Shown here: positions 35,801 to 48,700 of the stretch, in pieces | Layout: each line of letters starts with the position of its first letter | Numbering within the stretch: the stretch's first letter is position 1 | Source of the DNA: Carposina sasakii | Lineage: Eukaryota > Arthropoda > Insecta > Lepidoptera > Carposinidae | Direction of reading: 5' to 3' | Assembly (NCBI GenBank): GCA_014607495.2 | Contig: CP053156.1 | Span: 12,152,001 to 12,216,000 of the forward strand | Length of the DNA: 64,000 bases | Notes under the pieces: generated by a model | Told to the model about the DNA's origin: nothing | Database searches by the model: none | What the model saw: the letters and a program-made list of their open reading frames with translations, nothing else | Made by a program: the position numbers and the translations under genes

Positions 35801-38800
35801 TTTTCGTCTTATAGAATAGGCTAATAGTATAAATAGATTTTACAGCTGCAGTAAAGGATGCCGCGGCATCCTAAATGTGTTGTTGAATTAATTATGAAAA
35901 GTATGCTGTTACAAGCAGCTAATGAAAAACTAAAAAAAAAATGTAGGTAGATACATATATAAGTTTGTATTTCTAAAATGGGACAGGCTAAACTACAGAA
36001 TCACAAAGGAGATACGACAAGTGTAGTAAAAATCAGTAACAAGTTGCCAAATCATCGCCTGAAAGAACGTACCTTAGTTTCTTTGTCGAATCTTATGACG
36101 TGCACGAAAGGAGATGCAGCTGAAGTAGGCCTGTAAAGCCCCACATATATAGGTACATATTACGTAATCACGATGTAGATCGATAACAATGATCGTAATA
36201 ACAATTTATTTACGTAATTCGAAAGCCAGTTTCTAAATCCCTCAAACATTTCCGACAACAAATCAAATTGGCTCGACTTCCCAATGTAGGCCAGCGAAAT
36301 GATAATGAATCATTATTGATTCAAATTACATAGGTGAGTTATACATCACCAGTGGCGTGCAACCTAAAATTATTTATGTACGTTCAATATTTGAAATTAG
36401 GAACCATAAGACAGTAATATTTTACTATTAGAACCGACTGGGTGAAGAAATAAAGCTATTTCGTCGTTTTATAGAGACTGTCACTAATTTAAAACATGTA
36501 GTATCGTGAAGTTTCCAATTAATTAAGTCCACTTGTAGCAAAGTAAAGAAAAAACATAGATTAAAGTTAAATAAATAAGTTATATCACACATGTTGTCTT
36601 ACTTTTTTTTTGAGAGAAAGAGCATAATACCTATAGTGTAAAAAGCAAACATATTATGTTCTAATCCTTGATTACAACTATTTTAGATTGACGTATTTGC
36701 TGCAAGTAAGCTTGAATGATGATGATGATCTCCGACCGTATTTCGGCCAAGGCGACCAATCTCTACGGAGATTGGCCAGGTACGCAGGAGATATTATAGT
36801 GCACAAGTGTGTGCACAAACACAGATGCACTCTCTATTCCCTCACTCTCACAGTCCGATGGGACGAAAAGCCGACACGACCGGAGAGAGATCAAGCGCAG
36901 GACCAACGGTTTTACGTGCTTTCCGAGGTACGAGCTAAGTGACAATTTTACAACATTAAAATCTGTACATGAAATAAATTCATTGGTATAGGCCCGTGAC
37001 TGGGATCGAACTTTGCTAGCTTATCATCTGGGATAATGCCCCAAAATTCCTTACGTCATAGTTACAGGGAAGGAGATATATGATGATGTGATCAGGTCCG
37101 GTAATGTGGCTTAAATTTGATAATTTTGTCGGGTCTTATACACAAGCTAAAATTACCTTGTGTAATCGGCCGTGATTTTGATGTAAAGATGGAGATTTCG
37201 GTCTAAAATATAATAACTCTATAAGTTTTAATATCAATGCCGCAATAGAAATAGAACAATCTATATATAGTAGCTAGCACTATGAACAATAGAGAGACAA
37301 CATCAACTTTATACTTTAGATGGGCTATCTAACGTTTGGAAAAATCTGGCCTTATTCAAAGAAAAACACCCGACTGCGTAAAAATTTTGACCCAGTGTCA
37401 CTTTCACGACTGTAATGAATGACACATCTCAAACAGTAGGTAGTACTAGAGCGTGCCAAAGCAATATAGATACAACCTACCAGCCAATTTCAATAACCGA
37501 TCTCGAGAATTTTTTTGCAAATTTCAGATTAGATGTACCATTGCTTTCATACAAAATTTCCAATTTGGATTTTAAAATATGAGAGACTCCTTATGATATC
37601 TAGTATTGAAACTGGCCGTACATCTGCTACAACTACAAATACGTCCAATTAGAACGAGTTATAACGTAAGGATGGCGTCCTTAGGTAATAACTCGCTGCT
37701 TTCATTTACAGCCCTGAGAAGTCCACTGTTGGACATAGGCCTCCCCCAACAACCTCCACTCCGACCGGTCGGAAGCAGCCTGCATCCAACCGACGCCTGC
37801 ATACAACTCGCTGCTTAGTAACCCTAAATATGAGAGAACTATTCACACCCATGGTAATACAGGGTGGGGCGAAATATCTCCGTCATATCCATCATAGTTA
37901 ATGACGGTCGTTAGGGCATGTTTATAACCCAGATAGGCGGCTGAGAACTTTGAGCGGCTCGTGTAGTGAGAGCACTTGCATTTTCTGATATTTTACATGA
38001 ATATTTACCCGACTGCACTAGTTAGAGGGTTATATTTTTCAAGTGTATGTGTGTATATTTCTTTGGCACGCTCTATAGCCTAAAGGATCAATTCCGTTCC
38101 GATCTCAGCAAGTGATCCCGCATAGGATCAGTTTTATTTAATTTTATTCCTATCCGACCCCGTCGCGGGATCAGATGAATATTTCATTTATTTTGTATTC
38201 CGTTCTGATCCCGTGTGTCTTCTCAATGATTTTTAGTACTATTAGCAAGTAAAACAGTAGAACGCGTACAATATTATTTAACGAGTGATTGTTGATTTTT
38301 ACTAAGAGATCGAGACTATTTTACTAATTCTTATTTTATTTTTCTTAACCGTTCTTCAACAAAACAAATTGTAGAATTTTCATTATTTTATTTCCCATTT
38401 TATTTTCTGACCTTACACAATAGAAGAAGAACTCCACGGGATCAGACCGGAATCTAAAAAAAAATTGCTATCAGACCGGAATTTGTTGTGGATTTAAAGT
38501 AAATAGGGATTAGTTTAAGGGATCTGACCGGAATAGATCAGCCTAAACGGGATCAGACCGGAATCTAAAAAAAATTGCTATCAGACCGGAATTTTTTGTG
38601 GATTTAAAGTAAATAGGGATTAGTTTAAGGGATCTGACCGGAATAGATCAGCCTAAACGGCTTGTAGCATTTGCGCTTGAGAGGTGTCCTTAGATTCGTG
38701 CGAGTAACACTGAGTCAAATTTTAACGCAGTTGATTTATTTTTAAGTAAGTGCGGTTCTTTATTGAATATAGATGTTATCTAAGGGTATCAAAATTGTAA

Positions 38801-41800
38801 GTATTAAAAACCGTAGCAGCATGTAGTGTAAAAGTAACAGTATTTATAAAAATATGACGTTTATCGTGTTGGAGGTTAGCCATCTATTTTCTAACTGGTT
38901 TATCAACGCACAGCCTAAGCCGATCATAGTATTAGACACCTGCCCCCCTAGCATGACCACGCATCATGGATATCGTATCGTACGATATCGTATCGTCTCT
39001 ATACAAAATTCAACATGGCGGCTATATTTATCGTATTTTTACAGGCTAAATGTCTATAAATCGGTTTATCACATCTGGTTTCGCAGGTCATGCTACTTGG
39101 GCTGAAACTCGTAAGGTCGTAGAGTCCTCTGTATGAGGTAGGCATTCTATAAGTAAAAAGTTCCCGAAATTCTCGCAGGAACTGGAAATAAAGGGAATCC
39201 TAAGGAATTACGTGAAGTCGTGGGCGGCCGCTAGTAACCGATATGAAACTAGTGACCCCCCGCTCTGGAGCGTTGGCAACAGCTTTACCGAACATTAATC
39301 GGCCTTAATATTATGTATTTATTAAAATTAGAATAAGCTGTTTGTTACTAACTAATTACCTACTGTGGGGGTGGTGTAATGGGAAACGCTTCCAGCCCCA
39401 CCTACTAGTCGTTGTTCGGCCCATGTATGTGTATATTCTAATAATTGTGAGAAACATTGATATCGCGTTCTAGGATTTGAATTGGATTGTGGTTATCTCT
39501 TGTATCCGGTAGGTGGCTCAGCTACATCTACTAGGTAGTTTTCGATGCGCCTCAATGTAAAGTTACTACGAACGCTACGCTACGCTTTTCGTAGCACGTG
39601 CTACGAACTACGAGCCTACTACAGTAGAATATGATGGGAAGTAATAGGAACTTCATTTTATTTATTTACTTTTATAAATGTCGTTTAGTTTAGTTGAATT
39701 GAATAAAATAATAATATACTGTTTTATCAAATTTGTGTAAAACTGAGGTTAATTCAGTCACCATTGTGGGGAAAACCACTGAAATTTTCCGTAGTCAAAT
39801 TTCAAAATTCTTCGGCATTTCTTTTAGGACACAAATAATTATTTTAATCAGACCTTAGCTAATGACATTAAAACAGAATTTTAACCAATAAATCATTTTA
39901 AAAAAAGAATAACAAATATTCCACTAGTCACAGAATCGGCCGCTACAATTGACACAGAAAGTAAACATTAGTAATAATCAAAATAAAAATGCATTTCCTG
40001 CGAGAAATAACATTGTCGTATAACTCAACACAATAGCAGGTTTCAGTATTTGCCTGGCTGTCCCGCATATCTATATATTTCTTTGACACACTGTATAGGT
40101 AGAACCTAAATAACTGGTTCTCTTTCAGCTTCAGAGGTGTCATTAAATTCATCTTAGTCGTGGGAGTGACACTGGGTCGTTGTTAGCTACATCACAATTT
40201 TTACGCAGTCTGTTCTTTTTCAATGTTAAATGAGGTTATGTTCCCATTTAATCTCTGCCTACCCCTCCGAGAAAGAGGCGTGTTATGTACTCGTATGTAT
40301 GTATGTATCATACTTCGAAATGTTCCCAACTTTTTATCAATCCAAGTTTTTATCACTAAAACATAGTATTTGCTTGTCAACAGGTATACATAGTGGGCCA
40401 CGCGGTCCCCGGGTCGGATCTCCGTCAGTCGTATAAAGCAGGCATGGCCGATGCCAACGCCAAGTACCTGCGCATGGTCCGACGCTACGCCAAGATCATC
40501 GCTGGACAATTCTTCGGGCATCTACATGCGGACACGTTTCGTGTTGTATATGATAATGGTATTTGATCCTTGTTTATTATCAAGTATAGCATTGTCAGTC
40601 AAGCGAGCTAAAGCGAAAGGTTCTAGACTGGATACCGCGTATCGGCAAACGCAGCGTGGGAAGGCCACCCGCGAGATGGACGAATGACCTAGCCAAGGTC
40701 GCGGGCGATTGGTTGGATACAGGCCGCTTACGATCTGTCGGAATGGAAGTTGTTGGGGGAGGCCTTTGTTCAGCAGTTGACTTCCCAAGGCTTTTCGTCA
40801 AGGCCTCGAGGAATTCTTGTGTCGAATTTGACCACCACTGACAGCCAAGTTCAATAGTCCATCTTGAGCGATTTTTTAATCCGAAATTCTTTTTGATTCT
40901 GTTTTGATCTCTGGTATTGAAATTGGTTGTATTTGCCATTTATTAACGGATAAAGTGCCTCGAAACTAAAGTTATTTTTGAGTTTTATTTGCTGGTTAGT
41001 TTTATTCGGGAAAAATTTAAACCATCTTGTATTTATTTATCTCAGTTACTACTTGGAACTTTACTTGTTAATGGTTTTTATTTACATACAATATGATGGC
41101 ATCGAGCTGCGGATAATTTCATTACATTACATGGCATGTTTGCCTTATGTCGAGATATTTACATTCAAAATTAATTTACAGAAGGACAGGGTACTGTTAT
41201 TTTTCTTCGTAAAATAATTATTTTTAATGCGGTTTAAGTCAGTCAGCCTATTGTAATCCACTGCTGGACGTAGGCCTTCCCGAGAGTACGCCACATGGCT
41301 CGATCTCCTGTTTTTGCCATCTAGTCACTACCAGCCGTCCTTTTTAAGTCAGCGGTCGCTTGCCGAGGCGCGGTCTCCATTCGAGAAATCTGGTACATTT
41401 CGAGATTATGTCTGTCACTTTGGTCTTCTGCCGAATAATCTGGTTTTGGACTTGGTCCATTAGCGGGATTCTGAGCATTGACCTTTCCATAGCTCTCTGA
41501 GTGACATGCAATCGGTGAGCCAGCCCCACCGTCAGGTTTCATGTCTTGGCTCCGTAAGTCATGGCTGGTAGAACGCACTGATCGAACACCATGGTCTTAA
41601 GGGCATTGTGGCTTAATGCAATGAAAATAATGGAAAATTTCACAACTTAAGCTATACGAAGCATTTACAGCAAACAAATTGTGTTTCCTAATAACCGTAT
41701 TATAATTGTTTGTACAAATTTTGCTGCAAAAGTATCGCTAGACATATTAAATTCACATCACGACAAGGAATTTCACGTTTGCGTATAGTCGCGAACATTA

Positions 41801-44800
41801 TAACGTAGTTGTTTGTACCTGAGCTAGGTTCAAAGTGAGTCGAGAGTGTACTTAAAGCATCGGTTGGTTGTGCTAGAAGTAGGTACCAAAGCGTAAGATA
41901 TTCTAACCTTTGACCGGAAAATCTGAGTAGAGTCACGTACCGTTATGCGATTCATCGTAATTTTACTTGCCTTCCTCTATCGGTATAGCTTGTTCAGCCG
42001 AATTATATTTTCGGTAAATATGGCTTGATGAATAAAAATATTCCCGACTTTATCCTATTACAAATTAAATAAATTATCCGTCTTGAACTTATTTTAATTC
42101 AAAATAAAATCATCTATTCTATCACAAAATATCAGTGAGAAGGTATACAAGTGTTATGATTTAGTGCTACATAACAATATTTTGTCATGGAAAAGATGAA
42201 TATACTTTTTCTACCATATAAACTATTTAATTCTCATTAAAACAATTTTATTCAAATACATTAAATATGTATGTAAAACAAATTACATATTTGTAAATGT
42301 TACTGTAATCAAATGTTTAGTAAATGTCAGTTGTTCCCAAAGGTTACTTTTTAGAATCCAACACAAATTCTTTATTTCTTTTTTTGTAAGAAAGCTTGGA
42401 TTGATGGGTTTAGTTGTTCTTGAATTAATAATCCATTAACTACCTACGTTTGCATACGTCTCACTGCTCAAAAGGTTAATAAAAGCTGAAATTTTTGTTA
42501 AAACGCGTTTAGTCAATGGCGGGCGACAACGACACGACCACAACATTTGTCTTCGTTGTGTCGTCTAATGGAAAACATCGTCTAGACTCTAGAGTCTAGC
42601 GGCTTCATCGGCCTTGTATAGGAAATTTAAATTATGCTTTTAGATTTTATACCATTGAAGATAATCATAACATCGGTTAAAATATTAAGATTTATTTACT
42701 GTCCCCAGATCGGCCAGTATCCTGGGCTCTCCTGGCACCGTCAGTGAGCCCGCACCGTGACCCATCCGGGACGTCCAACCCTGGACTCAGACTGTACAAA
42801 TTTGAGACTAATACTGGGAAAGTGAGTATTTCTTTCATTATCTTATTTTATACATATCTAGTGGATGCCCGCGACTTCGTCCGCATGGACTGCAGAATAA
42901 ACAAAGTGTTGAATTCACCCGGGATAAAAATATGTTCCCGGGATAAAAAGTAGCCTATGTGTTATTCTGATTATATATTATTATATATATATTATTTATT
43001 TATTTAGATACACTTACAGAACATACATTAAGAGCAACAATAATTACACTTACAACTAAAAATCTGATGTATGTGCCAATTATAGGTGTGCTACATCATT
43101 CACAGATAATATTATAGTGGAGTGTGTTTCATCAAACAGCTCCCCTGGACGAGGGCGCCAGCTACTATATGTATGACTACACTATCTGTATCACTGCATA
43201 CAATAAATGTTAGTTGCCAAATCAGGCATAGGAAATATTCCATGAAACTCACCCCAGATTGAGGTAACATTGTTACAAAGGTAAAAAAAGAGCCAATACT
43301 TGAACATGCATATTTATGTGCCAACAGCTAACTTCAAAAACCCCCACTATAGACACTATAAACCGATTAAACGACATTTAGCCTGTCAAAATACGATAAA
43401 TATAGCCGCCATGTTGAATTTTGTATAGAGACGATACGATATCCACGATCTGTGGTTATGCTAGGGAGCCTGATGTAGGTAATAGATATGTGACAACTTG
43501 CTCATCAGCCTATTCGCATCGTTATATCCTACTAAACCAATCACGGTATAAGAAGTCAGGCGGATTATTCACGAACTAAATAAAAATGTATGAAACAGTA
43601 TGCGCTGCGGTAAACCGACCTCTTATTTTGCGATGAGAGTAAGGGTAAATTTTTCGAAACGTCAGATAGCCTATAATAAGAAAAAAATTATGGCTGTCTT
43701 GCACTAAAACTTGCTCATGATAAAGACAGCATCATCTTTATTTTTTAGATAGGTGGCTATTTGAAGTAAGTTCGATCCCAGTCCCGTGACCGTACCAATG
43801 AAGCACGTAAAACCGTTGGTCCTGCGCCTGATCTCTCTCCGGTCGTGTCGGCTTCCGTCCCATCGGACTATAAGAGTGAGGGAATAGAGAGTGCATCTGT
43901 GTTTGCGCACACACTTGTGCACTATAATATCTCCTGCGTACCTGGTCAATCTCCACAGAAATTGGTCGCCTTGGCCGAAATACGGTCGGAGATCATCATA
44001 TTCAGGGTGTGGGTAACAGCCAGGCAAATACTGAAATGCTGAACAAGTACCGTTGTGTTAAGTTATACGACAGATTATTACTCGCAGGAAATGTATTTTC
44101 GATTTGGTTATCAGTAATCTTTGCTCTCCGCGCCAGTTATATTGGGCGATCCTGTGACTAATTAAATGGGCTTATTGACTATTGTGTGACACATTGCTGT
44201 TTTTTGGATCACTTGTAACTCTCAATTAGGGTTGATTAGTTATTTGAATTCATTTGTGGGCAACTTTTTTAAAAATAATTTTTTGGTTAAAATTTATTTT
44301 AAGTCATTATCGAACTAACGAACTAAACTATTTTCTCCCCGAAAATATGAAAATTAGCGAAAAATTTGGTATTTTCCGAACTAAAGAATCTATTTTGCCT
44401 AAAGTGAAGGTATCAATATTTGCCTGGCTGTCACAAACATCCTGTATACTGTAGTAAATAAAAGTAATTACACGAACTTGGTCCGTTGGCGACCTCTACT
44501 ACACAGCTTATTTAATTACTGTAGGTTAGTTAAGCACTTCACTTTGCGAATATCCTCCACTTTAAGTTAGTACTAAAAGTGACTCCTGAACTTCATTTGA
44601 AACTAAATAATAGTACGATAGTACGGATCACGAAGAATTGAGTACAGTGACCTCTTATTATTTATCTCTGTCATCTGCTTACGGATATTGTGTCATTTCT
44701 GATGTGTCGAGGCCAATTACGAGCATGACGGAAATGCTGTAGTGTCATAGGATAGCGGTGCCGTTATTTAACAGCGTTTAATGATATCGTTGCTGGAACG

Positions 44801-45703
44801 TTTTTTATGTAAATAATGGTTCGCTCTCTAGAAAAGCGCACCAATTCAATTCGATACATTCTGGTGACGTCATTTCACCGCTGTAAGGAAACCATGGCTT
44901 AGTAATTATTTTGTGCAAGTGACAGAGATGAGAATAGTTAGGGATCATTTTACTAAACTCTTCGTGATCCGCGTTCATACTTTAGTGCATAAATATTTTA
45001 ATAGGCCAAAGACTTTAGTTCCTAAAGTTGCCGAACTTTATCACATTTTTCGAAATACTTAATCATCTTTATTGTTCCCAGGTACTAGACTATACCCAGT
45101 ACTACTTAGACCTAGCCGCCGCCAACCGCAACCCGGCTCTAGCGGAGTGGACCACAGAGTATAACCTCACGCAGTACTACGGCCTGCACGAGGTGTCAGC
45201 GTATTCTCTGCACAACTTGGCCGACAAGCTTCGATTGGGAGTGCCGTCAGAAACAACTACATTTCACAAGTAAGTACCTTTTTTAAGCACCTTTTTTAAT
45301 AAATATGATAATAGTATGAATTTTATAGACAATGAGGGGTTTTCTGAAAACTATTAAAAGTAAAAAAAATTGTACAAATAACCTGATACCGGATAGATGA
45401 GCGAATCTTTTACCGGGAATTCTGTATGGTTTTGTACAGAAGGGGGGAGAAGCTAGGTAGCAGATTCGCTCACGCCATCTATTTTTGACAGTTACATATT
45501 TTAACTTATCAGAAAATCCCTCATATTGTTGAGTGTCTTCGCCTTCCCCTTCTTTAGTCTTTTAAATCATTCCTTTGGGTTTACCGTAGTCGGGTAATAA
45601 TCATACTGGAAAACCACAAAAAACACGACATTTCACGTTATTCGAGCTTCACAAGTTGGCACCATTCGCACGATACTGCTATCCTAGATGAGCTATACTG
45701 AGC

Positions 45704-45748
<45 letters not shown>

Positions 45749-48700
45749 GTCTTCAGCTTATAGCAGTCCACTGCTGGACGTAGGCTTCCTCCAGGGCACG
45801 CCGCAAGGCTACTGCCATGGGGGGTTTTGCCCATAGTCACCACGCTGGGCAGTGTGATTTTTGGACTAATGTTACGGGATGCTGCCCACCTCTTGGAAAC
45901 TCTTAATCGCCACTACGATACCCACGGGCAGGCAGTGGTGGTACAAACTCTACCCTGCCCCGGCACCACGCAGCTATCTCTGTCTCTCTATATCTCTAAT
46001 TACATATAATTATTTCCTTGCTAATAACAACATACAACAACTAATCATCAAGCAGTAAATTAATCCGATTATTCATTACCTCGTTAACAAACTGCGAACT
46101 GTATGGTATTAATAACTGAGTGCGACGTCCAAACTTACATTGCATTGGAATACTGTAATAGTGAAGCAGCCATTGATGTGAATAATGTAAAGAGACATGT
46201 GTATAAGCCATTTTGATACAGTAATTTGAAAGTGACATAAAAGAAGCCTAGTTTTTGAGGGTTTCGTAACCAAAATATATGTAAATATAAATATATTCAC
46301 ATATTTTACAAGACATTTAATCTAGTTCCACTCTAAGATCCCTATGAGTGTAAGGTCTTGTATCGCAAGTATTAAGCATTATTATATAAATATATAGATA
46401 CATTTTAATATAGGAACTACTTATTACTAGTACAACAGGGTACTAAGCAACGTTATACAGGGTGTGTATGACAGCCAGGCAAATACTGAAACACTCAACA
46501 AGTACCATTGTTTTGAGTTATATGACAGTGTTATTACTCGCAGGAAATGCATTTTTAAATTCATTATCCACAATGTTTTCTTTCCGCACTAATTGTATCG
46601 GGCGATCCTGTTACTAGTTAAATGGGCTTATTGGTTATTTTGAGATACATTTCAATTTTTTGGAGAACTTGTGACTCTTTATTGGGGTTGATCAACTAAT
46701 TGAACTTTATTGACCCCAACTTTTTTTGGAAAATCATCCATAGGTTAAAATTTTGTTTTTGTCATTATCTAAGGCCTACTTAACCGAACTACTCAATTGT
46801 TTTCTTGAAAAACCGAAATAAATGTCGAAATATTTTGGAATTTTCCTGCGAAAATTTTCACTGGTTTTCACACCAAAATCATGGTCTGAAGCCGGCATAT
46901 ATTATTTGCCTGGCTGTCACTTCCACCCTGTATACAGGGAGTAACAAAAGGGGTATATTAAGCGAGAAGCTACGTAAATAGTATGGAGAATTCCTAAACA
47001 ACTCAGGAATGTTCATACAATCTTGAAAAATAAACATGTGATTTCGAGTCTCAAATTTTGGAAGTAGGTTCTCTATAGTGGGTTATTTATATAGCTTTTC
47101 GCTTAACATACCTTTTTCGTTACACCCTGTATAGACTCGGAAACAAACATCGATATTCATCGTACCAATGCTTGCATCTACCGGGATTCGAAACTAAGGC
47201 GCGGCAGGCAGGGTCACTACCAATTACGCCAAGCTGTCGTAAAAAAAATGGCAAAAGACCGGAGTTATATATTTTTATATATAGATTAGTCATATTTGAT
47301 TTCATTTATCTTCATAATTCGATTTTCAAATAGTTATAATGTTTTTTATTTTACATCAGCCTGCCTGATGCTCACCTCACGTATAGATTTCAAATAGATG
47401 CAATGCGGGCGGGTGACATAGGCAATTTTTATACCGGAATAAAATAGATATTTCCCGAATTTAAACAGATGCGCATCCTTTTTAAGTTTTTCACTACATA
47501 CTTGATTGATTAGGTAATCGCTTCCCGAATAAATTTCCCTTCTTTGGGCAATTGCGTGGAAACAGCCTAATTTTAAGCGATCCATTTTATAATATGAGGT
47601 CCTTTTTGATCCTTCTTAAGCGATACGGAAATTATAATGAGCCTCTTATCCCAAATTAGACCAAGTGCACAAATTTTAAAAGGTCTCAACTGTCTAAATG
47701 TGTGTAACTATATTTATTAAATAATTATCAAAATAATATTCGGTTTAATAAGTTACCTATTTATAAAGTTGAAAACATAAAATCTCGGGTATATAGATTT
47801 AAAATTAATCACAGAATATAAGTTATTTTATTGCTTGACGGGTTTTACATGTTTTTAAAATATTTTTTAACAAAATTTATTTGTATTTTGGTTTAGAGGC
47901 TTAATAAAAAATACTGAATACTTTATTTATTTTGTTTTCTACTAAACTATTATTTATATGTCGCATATGGCCTACAAAGTCGAAATTTAGTTATCGCACA
48001 GTATTATTATTGTAAAATATAATTAAAGTGTGAATATACCTATACCAATATAATTTTATCCAAAAATTACCTATAAGTAGTATACAGGGTGTGTGTGACA
48101 GCCAGGCAAATAATGAAAATTTTCAGTGGTTTTCGCCTCTAAATATCAATAATTGCTTGGCTGTCACTTCTACCCTGTATAGGTATTTAAAAAATAATTT
48201 ATAAATTAATCAAAACAAACTAACATCAGCAGTTGACCTGAACCAGAACATTTATGGCGATTAAAAATAAATATCTTTAATTAAAACTTGGCTGCAATTT
48301 ACATTTTGCTGCATTTTACCGCAGCGAGGGCTTTCCCGCATTTTGACCCGTCAGATAACTCGCGGCCACGGTCTGCGATAAGACCCGCAATCCACAGATA
48401 ATCTAAAGATTGATAGATACAAAATGGCGGCGGCAGATGCGTTTTTAAAAATAATGATAGGGAGGCGTAAAATGACAAAAGATGCGTTTTTAAAATAAAA
48501 TGAGAAATACTAGACTTTATTTCTTGTGTAAATGTGACTATAATATTTATTTAGTAAAGTATAATGAGTAATTTCAAAGGGTTTTTTTTGAAAAGCGGAC
48601 GGAAAGAATTTTTTTTAATGGTTCGGTAATAAAAAAAGGCTGTATATTTGTGCTTTGTAATAGGATATAATTGCATAATATGATTTTCTTGAGAGAAAAT

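Larger units (their letters stand above)
31829..40383. other. Intron 5 (8.6 kb), repeat-filled
   Basis: Between exon 5 and exon 6. It contains MITE 1 copies (32.8 and 34.05 kb), SINE C pieces (33.3, 34.9, 36.0, 37.0 kb), the hairpin cluster (33.6 kb), a SINE A copy (36.7 kb), the TIR element with tandem duplication (38.1-38.7 kb) and a MITE 2 piece (39.73-40.06 kb). 32030-32640 and 36130-36700 hold nothing I can name. The block AAGTCCGGCCCTGG.. occurs at both 33838 and 35560. Confidence 0.6.

Noticed and set aside
43704..44027. 107-codon ORF and its relatives at 710 and 36763 as a conserved protein
   Set aside because: The conservation comes from SINE family A copies; they are open in several frames and have a tRNA-like head.
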